From positions 1 through 56,131 of the forward strand of contig DCKO01000121.1 of assembly GCA_002320665.1 (NCBI GenBank): a stretch of 56,131 nucleotides of DNA. Direction: 5' to 3'. A model generated the notes under the pieces. That model saw only the letters and a program-made list of their open reading frames with translations, had not been told where the DNA came from and did not search any database. The translations under genes and the position numbers were made by a program. Each line of letters begins with the position of its first letter. Position 1 is the first letter of the stretch. Source of the DNA: Micavibrio sp. UBA1672. Lineage in GTDB: Bacteria; Pseudomonadota; Alphaproteobacteria; Micavibrionales; Micavibrionaceae. Positions 1 through 8,100 of the stretch are shown piece after piece.

Positions 1-840
1 CTTGTCGGGGTCGTGGGCTTTTAGCTCTTCTATTGGTAATGGCACAGGCGCGTTCTCATCCAGTTTGACTAGCTTTTGAGAGATACGGGCATTTTCAATA
101 TTTGCTAGCATTTTTTCGCGGCGTCCCTTTTGTGGAATTTCTTCAGCGCGGTTTAAAAGTTCTTCCAGCGAGCCGAACTCATTAATGAGCTGTGCTGCGG
201 TTTTAATGCCAATGCCGGGAACGCCGGGGATATTGTCTACGCTATCACCTGCGAGGGATTGCACATCGACAACCTTATCAGGGGTGACCCCGAATTTCTC
301 GATAACCTCTTTTTCTTCGATCCATTTTCCTTTCATTGGATCGAGCATACGCACGCCTGGCTGGACGAGTTGCATTAGGTCTTTATCCGAGGAAACAATC
401 ACGACTTTTTTACCCTGTTCAAGGGCAAGTTTGGTGTAGGCAGCGATCAGATCATCGGCCTCATAGCCTTCTTTTTCAAGTGCGGGCATGTCGAAGGCTT
501 CGGTGGCTTCGTGTATTAAAGCAAATTGTGGGATTAGGTCTTCAGGGGTTTCATCACGGTTGGCTTTGTATTCGGCGTAAATTTCATTGCGGAAATTCTC
601 GCGCGCGGCGTCAAATATCACAGCGAGATAGGGTGCGTGATAATCATTCAGCATCTTAAGGAGCATGTTCACAAAACCGTAAACTGCGCCGACCTCAATA
701 CCATCCGGATTGGTCATGCCTGCTTGGCGCGAATAGGCCATGGCATAATAGGCGCGGAAAATAAAGCCCGAGCCGTCAATAAGGTATAGCTCGTCTTCAT
801 TGGGATTTTCTTCAGTCATATCTTTGGGCTGTGCTGTCAT
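1..840 (-). CDS. polA: DNA polymerase I, N-terminal 5'-nuclease part (partial)
   Basis: The minus strand reads from an ATG at 840 to the left edge without a stop: 280 codons, so only the 5' end of the gene is present. After about 17 variable residues it shows the 5'-3' exonuclease fold of PolA: an LIDGSGFIFRAYYA start, the core EGYEADDLIA, the SSDKDLMQLV block, and the helix-hairpin-helix stretch GDSVDNIPGVPGIGIKTA. The acidic residues in these blocks bind the two metals that cut RNA primers and flaps. The polymerase domain would lie outside the window. PolA fills gaps during Okazaki fragment maturation and excision repair in the cytoplasm. It is separated from purU, on the same strand, by 50 bases. 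Identification is secure; the completeness of the gene cannot be judged. Confidence 0.95.
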   Translation of the reverse strand, partial: MTAQPKDMTEENPNEDELYLIDGSGFIFRAYYAMAYSRQAGMTNPDGIEVGAVYGFVNMLLKMLNDYHAPYLAVIFDAARENFRNEIYAEYKANRDETPEDLIPQFALIHEATEAFDMPALEKEGYEADDLIAAYTKLALEQGKKVVIVSSDKDLMQLVQPGVRMLDPMKGKWIEEKEVIEKFGVTPDKVVDVQSLAGDSVDNIPGVPGIGIKTAAQLINEFGSLEELLNRAEEIPQKGRREKMLANIENARISQKLVKLDENAPVPLPIEELKAHDPDK

Positions 841-890
841 CTATAAGAACAGATCATAAAAAGGCAGAGGCATAAATGCCAGTATTTATT

Positions 891-1748
891 TTATAAAATC
901 ACCGTACGGTGGCCTTGTAGGAAAACATGGTGGCGGGCATATAGGTCTATAGCTCTCGCGAGAACTCGTCTTTCTGTATCTTGGCCTAGAATGCGTAGTT
1001 TTTCAGGGTCATCTGCATGAGTTATGCGCACTGTATCTTGTTCAATAATTGGGCCTTCATCTAAGTCTTTTGTTGCAAAGTGAGCTGTGGCGCCGATCAG
1101 CTTAACCCCACGTTCGTAGGCTTGGTGGTATGGTTTTGCGCCTTTGAAACCAGGCAAGAAGGAGTGATGAATGTTAATAACGCGCCCGCGATACTTATCA
1201 CAAAAATCAGAAGAGAGAATCTGCATGTAGCGGGCAAGTATCACTAAATCTGTGTTGGTATCTGCTATAATTTCGGAGAGTTTTTCTTCCTGCTTTGCTT
1301 TGTTGTCTGGAGTTATGGGGAAGAAGTGAAATGGTAGATCGTGTAATTTGACTAGTTCTCGGTTATCCTCGTGATTTGAAATAACCCCTGTGATTTGTAT
1401 AGGCAGATTGCCAGCGCTCCAGCGATATAAGATATCATGCAGGCAATGGTCTTGTTTGGACACCATCAGTAATGTGCGCACTGGTTTTTCACAGTCATAG
1501 ACATTCCAGTCCATATTATAGCTTGCGCTAGTATCACTGAAGCAACTTTTGAAAGTTTCCTGCCCGTCTTTTTGTAAAGGAGCAAAAACCACGCGCATAA
1601 AAAACTGTCCCGAGAAGGGGTCATTGAACTGTGAGGATTCTTCAATATTGCACTCTGCATTGCTTAAGCAGGTCGATACAGCAGCAACAATGCCCGGTTT
1701 GTCCGGGCATTGGAGGCATAATATATATTTCTTTTTCTGTGTGCTCAT
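891..1748 (-). CDS. purU: Formyltetrahydrofolate deformylase PurU
   Basis: This 285-residue protein has an N-terminal ACT domain (about residues 5-80) and a formyltransferase-fold C-terminal domain. The catalytic triad of the PurN/PurU family is visible as Asn192 and His194 in VINIHHSFLPGF and Asp230 in KDLDEGPIIEQD. It hydrolyses 10-formyl-THF to formate and THF, balancing one-carbon pools. I chose ATG 1748; a TTG two codons upstream (1754) would also fit. It starts 9 bases after the ahcY stop codon on the same strand, so the two are probably co-transcribed. That pairing makes sense because both act in one-carbon/methyl metabolism. Length is normal for the family. Confidence 0.93.
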   Translation of the reverse strand: MSTQKKKYILCLQCPDKPGIVAAVSTCLSNAECNIEESSQFNDPFSGQFFMRVVFAPLQKDGQETFKSCFSDTSASYNMDWNVYDCEKPVRTLLMVSKQDHCLHDILYRWSAGNLPIQITGVISNHEDNRELVKLHDLPFHFFPITPDNKAKQEEKLSEIIADTNTDLVILARYMQILSSDFCDKYRGRVINIHHSFLPGFKGAKPYHQAYERGVKLIGATAHFATKDLDEGPIIEQDTVRITHADDPEKLRILGQDTERRVLARAIDLYARHHVFLQGHRTVIL

Positions 1749-1757
1749 AAGCAAGGC

Positions 1758-3068
1758 TTAGTAGCGATATGCTTCGCCTTTGAACGGGCCATCGACTTTT
1801 ACGCCGATGTAATCCGCTTGTTCCTGAGACAGCTTGGTCAGCTTCGCACCAACTTTTTCAAGGTGAAGGGCAGCCACTTTCTCATCAAGGTGTTTGGGTA
1901 GAACATACACTTCGTTCTTATATTCACCGTGATTATTCCAAAGCTCGATCTGGGCGAGTGTCTGGTTTGTAAATGATGCTGACATCACGAAAGAGGGGTG
2001 ACCCATGGCGCAGCCCAAGTTCACCAAACGACCTTCGGCAAGGAGGATAATGCGCTTGCCGCTTGGGAATTCGATCTGGTCGACTTGAGGCTTGATGTTT
2101 GTCCATTTCATGTTGCGTGTTGGTTCGACCTGAATTTCGTTGTCGAAGTGTCCAATGTTACACACAATAGCGCGGTCTTTCATTTCGCGCATGTGATCGA
2201 CTGTGATAATGTCTTTGTTTCCTGTTGTTGTCACAAAGATATCAGCTTTTGGCGCGGCTTCTTCCATTGTCGTGACTTCGTAGCCATCCATAACGGCTTG
2301 CAGGGCGCAAATCGGGTCGATTTCAGAAACCATCACGCGCACACCTTGAGATGCTAGCGATTCGGCAGAGCCTTTACCAACATCACCATAGCCACAAACC
2401 ATAGCGGTTTTACCAGCAAGCATAAGGTCTGTTGCACGGCGAATCGCATCAACAAGTGATTCGCGGCAGCCATATTTATTGTCGAATTTTGATTTCGTCA
2501 CAGAGTCGTTAACGTTAATCGCAGGCGCTTTCAAAGTTCCTTCTTTTGCCATTTTGTTCAGGAATAAAACACCGGTTGTTGTTTCTTCGGAGATTCCTTT
2601 AATGTCAGCCATAAGTTCTGGATAATCTTTATGCATCATAGCAGTCAAATCACCACCATCATCCAAAATCATATTTGGTGTCCAGCCATTAGGGCCTTTG
2701 ATTGTCTGGTGAATACACCACTCATATTCTTCCTCAGTCTCACCTTTCCATGCAAAAACCGGAATGCCGGCGGCAGCAATCGCAGCGGCGGCCTCATCCT
2801 GAGTTGAGAAAATGTTACAGGAAGACCAACGAACCTCTGCGCCAAGATATGTCAAAGTTTCGATTAAAACAGCTGTTTGAACGGTCATGTGCAAACAGCC
2901 GACAATACGCGCACCTTTCAGCGGCTGTGAATCACCATACTCTTCACGTGTGGCCATAAGACCCGGCATTTCATCTTGCGCCAGATCAATTTGCAGGCGG
3001 CCTGCATCGGCCAGTTTAATATCTTTAACTTTGTAATCTTGCTCTACGGCTTGTGGGGCTGCGGACAT
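1758..3068 (-). CDS. ahcY: S-adenosylhomocysteine hydrolase
   Basis: A 436-residue adenosylhomocysteinase that splits S-adenosylhomocysteine into adenosine and homocysteine, relieving product inhibition of methyltransferases. Visible family features are His60 in LHMTVQTAVL, the LDDGGDLT block near residue 135, Lys192, Asp196, Asn197 and Cys201 in the DSVTKSKFDNKYGCRESL block, the NAD-binding loop GYGDVGKG (226-233), and the C-terminal PFKGEAYRY tail that reaches into the neighbouring subunit. The start is the ATG at 3068 because a strong ribosome site, GGAGAGG, precedes it. Longer in-frame extensions lack one. Probably the first gene of an ahcY-purU operon. The roughly 95 upstream bases are AT-rich, and I see no SAH riboswitch-like structure there. 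Confidence 0.96.
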   Translation of the reverse strand: MSAAPQAVEQDYKVKDIKLADAGRLQIDLAQDEMPGLMATREEYGDSQPLKGARIVGCLHMTVQTAVLIETLTYLGAEVRWSSCNIFSTQDEAAAAIAAAGIPVFAWKGETEEEYEWCIHQTIKGPNGWTPNMILDDGGDLTAMMHKDYPELMADIKGISEETTTGVLFLNKMAKEGTLKAPAINVNDSVTKSKFDNKYGCRESLVDAIRRATDLMLAGKTAMVCGYGDVGKGSAESLASQGVRVMVSEIDPICALQAVMDGYEVTTMEEAAPKADIFVTTTGNKDIITVDHMREMKDRAIVCNIGHFDNEIQVEPTRNMKWTNIKPQVDQIEFPSGKRIILLAEGRLVNLGCAMGHPSFVMSASFTNQTLAQIELWNNHGEYKNEVYVLPKHLDEKVAALHLEKVGAKLTKLSQEQADYIGVKVDGPFKGEAYRY

Positions 3069-3164
3069 TTTTATCCTCTCCTTCATAAAATAAAAAAACG
3101 TTCTACATAACGATCCATGCAAATAAACATTTTTTTATTCAAAAACCAATGCTAATATTAAAAT

Positions 3165-3575
3165 ATGAGTGAATTTAATGAAAAAAGTGCTGGAATTGAG
3201 GAAAAGCCTGCGAAAGAGCAGCCGCGCTTTTCCTATAAGCCCAATCCGATGGTCGAGCGTGCTTATCAGTTTTTTGAATATAAGGACTATAAGGCAGAAC
3301 TTGAGCATGTTGGAGATTATGTTTTGATCAATAAATCGGAGGATCGTGAAGTCACAGAAAAAAAGGTTATGAACCTTGTGACATTGATGAATGGAAAAAA
3401 AGATCTGATTGATCTTTCTGATTTGACAAGTATACGTGTTTTGTTTACTATAGTACCTGAAACACAAGCGGGTGAATATAAAAAGGTAATATTTAAAGAT
3501 TACGATGGAAGCGGTGTTTCGAAAGACAATGCTGTATTTACAATAAGAAAAGGGGTTTTTAAAGATGGCAATTGA
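3165..3575 (+). CDS. Hypothetical protein, 136 aa
   Basis: A complete reading frame of 136 codons that I do not recognise. It is soluble and charged, with no signal peptide or membrane segment. The N-terminal 30 residues are rich in Glu, Lys and Pro (probably flexible), followed by a mixed alpha/beta-looking stretch. The start ATG at 3165 has no convincing Shine-Dalgarno sequence. It is divergent from ahcY (96 bases between the two starts). Its last 11 bases overlap the next small gene, which suggests translational coupling and a joint function. Followed by a clear terminator after that partner. Coding status is supported by the partner overlap and the terminator, not by any family match. Confidence 0.6.
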   Translation: MSEFNEKSAGIEEKPAKEQPRFSYKPNPMVERAYQFFEYKDYKAELEHVGDYVLINKSEDREVTEKKVMNLVTLMNGKKDLIDLSDLTSIRVLFTIVPETQAGEYKKVIFKDYDGSGVSKDNAVFTIRKGVFKDGN

Positions 3576-3741
3576 ACTAGGTAGTACTTTTAAAAAGAAT
3601 ATGGATCTTACGGCAGAAGGTGGTGCTCATGCTCCTACTTTCAGCTTGAGAGAGGCTCTTGTTATGAACTCGCAGGCTGTTGATGGTACTTTGACCAAGG
3701 GTGGCCCAGAGAATGTTTTCGGAATGGAAAATGGTATGTAA
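3565..3741 (+). CDS. Small hypothetical protein, 58 aa
   Basis: Begins with ATG inside the last codons of the preceding 136-residue gene (11-base overlap, +1 frame) and runs 58 codons to TAA. It reads MAIELGSTFKKNMDL at the N-terminus and ends in GMENGM. It is small, soluble, and without cysteine or a membrane segment. I do not recognise it. The overlapping start, in-frame run without stops, and a Rho-independent terminator 28 bases after the stop codon together argue for a real small gene that closes a two-gene operon. Confidence 0.5.
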   Translation: MAIELGSTFKKNMDLTAEGGAHAPTFSLREALVMNSQAVDGTLTKGGPENVFGMENGM

Positions 3742-3768
3742 TTTACTGTTTTAAAAAGAATTATCAAG

Positions 3769-3793
3769 AAGGCGGCTTTTGTCGCCTTTTTTA
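3769..3793 (+). terminator. Rho-independent terminator of the 3165-3741 operon
   Basis: An 8-bp perfect stem (AAGGCGGC pairing with GTCGCCTT) closes a TTTT loop and is followed directly by a T run. It sits 28 bases after the 58-residue gene and about 75 bases before divL, separating the two transcription units. Confidence 0.85.
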
Positions 3794-3865
3794 TTGTGTA
3801 ATATCCAGTGTCATGGCTTTTCCCTCTTGTTTTCTAAGGGTTTCACGTCTTAAAATCTTTATATT

Positions 3866-6196
3866 GTGGTAAATTCGAGTAAGAAATCGATGTTTTCTCC
3901 GTTTTCCGGTGTTTTTGGCAACGGTGCGAATCTGCGTGAGGAAAATGCGCGCCTTGAGGCTTTTCTTTCTGCTGTGCCCGGTGAGTATTGTGGTTGGGAC
4001 TCGAAGGGCACAATTGCTTATTCTCCTGGTTTTGGACAGGCTATCGGCGTTAGTGATATTCACAATATAAGAGATATTTTTGAGAAACTTGATCCTGATG
4101 ATGCAGCATCATTGGAGGGGTATTTCAATACATTATTAGAATCCGGAGTGCCCTTTTCTATGACGGTGCAAAGTCGGGATGAAAGCAGAAAATTCAGGTT
4201 TTCAGGTTCGCACGGGGCGGATCAAAAAGGGAGCAATACATTTACGGTACTATGGCTGGAGGATGTTACAGAGCAAAGTGTGGCCCATGATATTTTTATG
4301 GCTGAGCAACAGGATTTGCGGGGAGAAATGGAGCGTATGCAGGATTCTCTTGATTCGCTTCCCTATCCGATGTGGCTGCGTGATGAAAGCCAGAACATCA
4401 TTTGGTGTAATATAGCTTATGCAAAAAGAATTGGTGCAAGGCCTAGTGAAGTTACATCGGAGCAGCGTGAATTTCTTTCTCCATCACGCAAGAAAAAACC
4501 TGATAGTGATATACAATCTGGCGCTGAGTTAGCCAAACATGCCATGGAAAAGGGTGTGCGCCAGAACTTTCGGACACATATTGTTGTGGGCGGTAAGCGT
4601 TTATGGGTCAATTTGATTGAGATTCCTCTGAAAGGTCGGAATACCACATTGGGCATGTTAGAGGATTTAACAGATCAGGAGACTCTACAGACTGAACTAA
4701 AAACCGATAGATTAGCGAATCTAGAGTTGCTTGAGCAGCTTCGTTCGGCGATTGGAATTTATAATGCTGATCGTGAATTGGAATTTTATAATCAGGCTTT
4801 TGCAGCGCTTTGGGATTTGGAAGAAGGGTGGCTTAATACCAAGCCCAAACTGGGTGAGGTTATGGAGCAACTCAGGGAAACAAGGCGTTTGCCAGAACAA
4901 GCAGATTTTAAAAAATTCAAGCAAAGTTGGCTAAATATGTTTACAGATCTGATAGAGCCCTATGAAGATATGCTTTATTTGCCTGATGGTTCGGCGCTCA
5001 GAATGTTGGTTGTGCCGCATAAAATTGGTGGCTTGATGATGACCTTTGAAGATGTCACAAGTCGTTTGGCTCTAGAGTCTTCGTATAATACTCTGGTGGC
5101 GGTGCAAAAAGAGACTTTGGATAATTTGGCAGAAGCAGTGGCTGTGTATGGTGGGGATGGTCGGTTAAAGCTCTGGAATCCTGAATTTGGTAGGCTTTGG
5201 AAAATTGATCCTGAAAGCCTTGAGGGTGAGCCGCATATAAGCCGAATCGTAGAACGTATGTCAGGATTTTTTGACGAAAAAAATTGGAGTAAAGAGCGTG
5301 AACGTCTTTTGGCTTTGGGGCTGGAACGTGTGTCTCATGATAGCCGGATCGAGCGCAGTGATGGAAGTCTTATAGATTATGCAACAGTTCCTTTGCCGGA
5401 TGGTCGTATTCTTGTGACGTTTGATGATGTTACAGATAAGATGCGTGTTGAAAATGCGTTGAGGGAAAAAAATGTGGCTTTGGAGGCGGCAGAGCAACTC
5501 AAGCTCGACTTTTTGGCAAATGTATCTTATCAACTGCGTACGCCTTTGAATGCGATTATGGGCTTTAACGATATTCTTTATCAGGAATTTTTTGGGCCGC
5601 TCAATGAAAAGCAAAAAGAATATACGCATGATATTGCTGAATCCAGCGAACGTTTATTGGGGCTAATTAATGATATCCTTGATCTGTCTACAATCGAAGC
5701 TGGTTATATGGATCTCGAGATTAAAGAAGCCAGCATAAAGGTAATGCTTGAAAGTGTATTGTCTTTGGTCGAGGGCTGGGCCAGAAAAGAAAAAATAGAG
5801 ATAGCATTGAAATGTCCTGTGAATATCGGTAAGGCTATGATTGATGAATCGCGTATTAAGCAGGCGATTGTTAATCTCGTACGTAATGCGATTGCGCATA
5901 CTCCTGAGGATGGAAAAATTGAAATTTCAGCTAAGCGTTTGAAAGATCAAATTGAAATTTCAGTTGAGGATAATGGCTCGGGTATTGATGACGATGATCT
6001 TGATCGTGTGTTGCAGCCTTTTGAGAGTATAGAGACGCCTGAATCTGACAAACGCGGTGTCGGGCTAGGTTTGACGTTAGTGCATAATATAATAGATTTG
6101 CACAAAGGTGAGTTCCAAATAGAATCAAAGATGGATCAAGGTACAAAAGGTATCATTAGATTGCAAAAATCAGGACCTGCTAAAAGAAAAGCGTAA
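3866..6196 (+). CDS. divL: DivL-type PAS pseudo-histidine kinase (tyrosine in the H-box)
   Basis: A 776-residue cytoplasmic sensor protein. The first roughly 530 residues look like successive PAS-type sensor modules (segments ending in LEDVTEQ, LEDLTDQE, FEDVTSR and FDDVTDK at about 131, 265, 394 and 519). A HisKA-like dimerisation region follows at 545-610 and a HATPase_c domain at about 655-770, with an N-box (Asn674), the G1 box EDNGSGIDD (701-709) and the G2 box GVGLGL (731-736). In the H-box, ANVSYQLRTPLNAI, the normally phosphorylated histidine is Tyr555. Caulobacter DivL (769 residues, Tyr550) has exactly this substitution and governs CckA and thus CtrA. Start is GTG 3866, or ATG 3890. 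Its 3' end overlaps the convergent FIST gene by 17 bases. DivL assignment is strong; its wiring here is inference. Confidence 0.88.
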   Translation: MVNSSKKSMFSPFSGVFGNGANLREENARLEAFLSAVPGEYCGWDSKGTIAYSPGFGQAIGVSDIHNIRDIFEKLDPDDAASLEGYFNTLLESGVPFSMTVQSRDESRKFRFSGSHGADQKGSNTFTVLWLEDVTEQSVAHDIFMAEQQDLRGEMERMQDSLDSLPYPMWLRDESQNIIWCNIAYAKRIGARPSEVTSEQREFLSPSRKKKPDSDIQSGAELAKHAMEKGVRQNFRTHIVVGGKRLWVNLIEIPLKGRNTTLGMLEDLTDQETLQTELKTDRLANLELLEQLRSAIGIYNADRELEFYNQAFAALWDLEEGWLNTKPKLGEVMEQLRETRRLPEQADFKKFKQSWLNMFTDLIEPYEDMLYLPDGSALRMLVVPHKIGGLMMTFEDVTSRLALESSYNTLVAVQKETLDNLAEAVAVYGGDGRLKLWNPEFGRLWKIDPESLEGEPHISRIVERMSGFFDEKNWSKERERLLALGLERVSHDSRIERSDGSLIDYATVPLPDGRILVTFDDVTDKMRVENALREKNVALEAAEQLKLDFLANVSYQLRTPLNAIMGFNDILYQEFFGPLNEKQKEYTHDIAESSERLLGLINDILDLSTIEAGYMDLEIKEASIKVMLESVLSLVEGWARKEKIEIALKCPVNIGKAMIDESRIKQAIVNLVRNAIAHTPEDGKIEISAKRLKDQIEISVEDNGSGIDDDDLDRVLQPFESIETPESDKRGVGLGLTLVHNIIDLHKGEFQIESKMDQGTKGIIRLQKSGPAKRKA

Positions 6197-7421
6197 GCAA
6201 ACCTGTATAACCATAGAGTTGTGCGTTGTTAATTTCACCGCCAGCATAAAAACCGCATAGTGGAACGGGGCCAATAATATCCCGCAGAATTTCGATTTCA
6301 GCGACTGGTTTGGCTCCGTCATCTTGGAAGGCGCGCGCTATACAGGATACATACACAGCGCCTTTGGGGTTGAAGCTGCCTCTCTCATTCGTAATTCGTT
6401 CTTTTAGAGAAGTAAGTGTTTTTCTCAAGTCGTCAGAGAGCGTATTCTCATCACGTTCAGTAAAAAGGAGTAGATCGCCATTGCTTACATCTTCAGAGAT
6501 AGAAATTGTACCCTCATTAGAATCGATGCCGATAATGTTTCGTACCAGATAGTCTTTACTGTCTGAATTTGATAAAATTAGCCCGACGTGAACTTGTCCG
6601 GGGGCAATACCTGTATAGGTTTCACTAATTGTGAATTCATCTTTGTCGGGCGGTGCAAGGTCTGTAGAGAATTGTTCAGGGTCTTTGCCCAGTTTTTGAG
6701 CTATCTCTGTACGTAATACTTTTTGTAAAATCGAAAAGGGCTGTTCATGGTCTATCTCAAGGATGATATTGCCATCACATTTCGTGATAGTATGTAGTTC
6801 GCTGATGGGCTTGCATCCTTGTGATACAGCTGTGGCAACGGGAATATTTTCTGAAAAAAATGCGCCTGTAATTGTGTTTTCGCACAAGGTGTTTGCTATC
6901 TGGAAGTGTTCTGATCGTGATGATGTGAGGCCTCCGACCAGAAATCCTCCTGAGGTATGTGCTAACATTTTTAATGTCTGTACCGGATCTTCATGGGCCA
7001 AAGGGTCGCCATGTACAAAGGTCAACATAGGCGTGTATTGATCCAGCCATGATTTGATTTCATCTTGTGGTATGTTTTCACCTGTGTCGCTTGTTTTAGG
7101 AAAAACACAAAACGAGTCTTCTGGAAAGCTGCCAAGCATTACTGATATTGCAGGTTGATCAATATAATTTTGGTTTCCTCCAATCAGGCCCATACCAATC
7201 GAGCCAATCCAATTTTCTATGTTTGTTACTGATTTAAAGAGGTTCAGGATGCTGACAGCGTCATCAACGAGGTTATCGGAAATATATAAAAAGCCAAAAT
7301 TATAAGGGTTATCTTCACCGCGTGCGTCTTCCAGTAAATCCAGCACATTTTTTGATGTATCACGCCAGTCTTTACCAGAGGCAGATGCAGAAGAAAAATG
7401 TGAGGAAGTTATTAAGGTCAT
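6180..7421 (-). CDS. FIST domain signal-sensing protein
   Basis: A 413-residue soluble protein with the FIST_N/FIST_C layout: an N-terminal part with GSIGMGLIGG (near residue 95) and SGGFLVGGLTSSRSEHF (near 160), and a C-terminal part ending in the family-typical PLCGFYAGGEI...LYGYTGLLTLFF. FIST proteins are thought to bind small ligands, possibly amino acids, and are commonly encoded beside signal-transduction genes. Here it faces the DivL kinase tail-to-tail, with a 17-base overlap of coding ends, and is divergent from lemA. The ligand cannot be predicted. Family call is good; any functional link to DivL rests only on adjacency. Confidence 0.85.
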   Translation of the reverse strand: MTLITSSHFSSASASGKDWRDTSKNVLDLLEDARGEDNPYNFGFLYISDNLVDDAVSILNLFKSVTNIENWIGSIGMGLIGGNQNYIDQPAISVMLGSFPEDSFCVFPKTSDTGENIPQDEIKSWLDQYTPMLTFVHGDPLAHEDPVQTLKMLAHTSGGFLVGGLTSSRSEHFQIANTLCENTITGAFFSENIPVATAVSQGCKPISELHTITKCDGNIILEIDHEQPFSILQKVLRTEIAQKLGKDPEQFSTDLAPPDKDEFTISETYTGIAPGQVHVGLILSNSDSKDYLVRNIIGIDSNEGTISISEDVSNGDLLLFTERDENTLSDDLRKTLTSLKERITNERGSFNPKGAVYVSCIARAFQDDGAKPVAEIEILRDIIGPVPLCGFYAGGEINNAQLYGYTGLLTLFF

Positions 7422-7507
7422 AGGAGCAGAGCGTTAAAAAAGTGAAGACAAAAGTGATTCTAGGGCTTAAAATAGCCGAACCTAATGGTCAGGGAAAGGA
7501 AAAAGAC

Positions 7508-8071
7508 ATGAGTATTTGGGTTGTTTTGGGTATAGTCGCGGCAATTATTGTCCTCTTTATCGTCTTATACAACCGCTTGGTTGCTTTGCGTCAGACACGT
7601 GAAAATGCTTTTTCTGATATCGACGTGCAGTTGAAACAGCGTTATAATCTTGTACCCCAACTAGTTGAAACGGTCAAAGGCTATGCTTCTCATGAAAAAC
7701 AAGTCTTTGAGAATGTTACAAATGCTAGAGCGCAAGTAGGCGCTGCCAAAGGGGCGACAGGAGAGCGCGTGGCCGCAGAAAATGTTTTGGGTGGGGCTTT
7801 GATGGGGCTTTTGGCTGTGGCTGAGAATTATCCTGACCTTAAGGCTGATCAGAATTTTCAAAAATTAATGAATGAGCTATCCGATATCGAAAACAAAATT
7901 GCTGCAGCAAGACGTTTCTTCAATAATGCGACAGCCGAATATAATACAGCTACTGAGCAGTTTCCGGCTGTGCTGATTGCGGGTAGTTTTGGTTTTAAAA
8001 AGGAAGAGTTTTTTGAGCTAGATCCTGCCGAGGCAAAGCTTGTGAACAAACCGCCTGAAGTGAAATTCTAA
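7508..8071 (+). CDS. lemA: LemA family membrane-anchored protein
   Basis: A 187-residue protein with one N-terminal membrane anchor (about residues 2-23) followed by a long alpha-helical domain carrying the LemA signature: RENAFSDIDVQLKQRYNLVP, then LVETVKGYASHE, and near the end AARRFFNNATAEYN. I start at ATG 7508, preceded by a purine-rich AAAGGA site. The longer GTG start at 7442 would put 22 extra polar residues before the anchor and is unlikely. The next gene, an M48 protease, begins 29 bases downstream, and lemA with htpX-like genes is a common pair. LemA proteins have no firmly established molecular function; a role at the inner membrane in envelope stress is likely. Confidence 0.92.
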   Translation: MSIWVVLGIVAAIIVLFIVLYNRLVALRQTRENAFSDIDVQLKQRYNLVPQLVETVKGYASHEKQVFENVTNARAQVGAAKGATGERVAAENVLGGALMGLLAVAENYPDLKADQNFQKLMNELSDIENKIAAARRFFNNATAEYNTATEQFPAVLIAGSFGFKKEEFFELDPAEAKLVNKPPEVKF

Positions 8072-8100
8072 ATCTTTTAAGCGCTTAGGATGATTGTGTG

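Noticed and set aside
1998..2357. Plus-strand open frame (119 codons) opposite ahcY
   Set aside because: It is the complement of the conserved NAD-binding part of ahcY; no start signal.
3069..3164. Possible SAH or SAM/SAH riboswitch ahead of ahcY
   Set aside because: The region is AT-rich and I can draw no GC-rich pseudoknot or conserved core; only a Shine-Dalgarno is visible.
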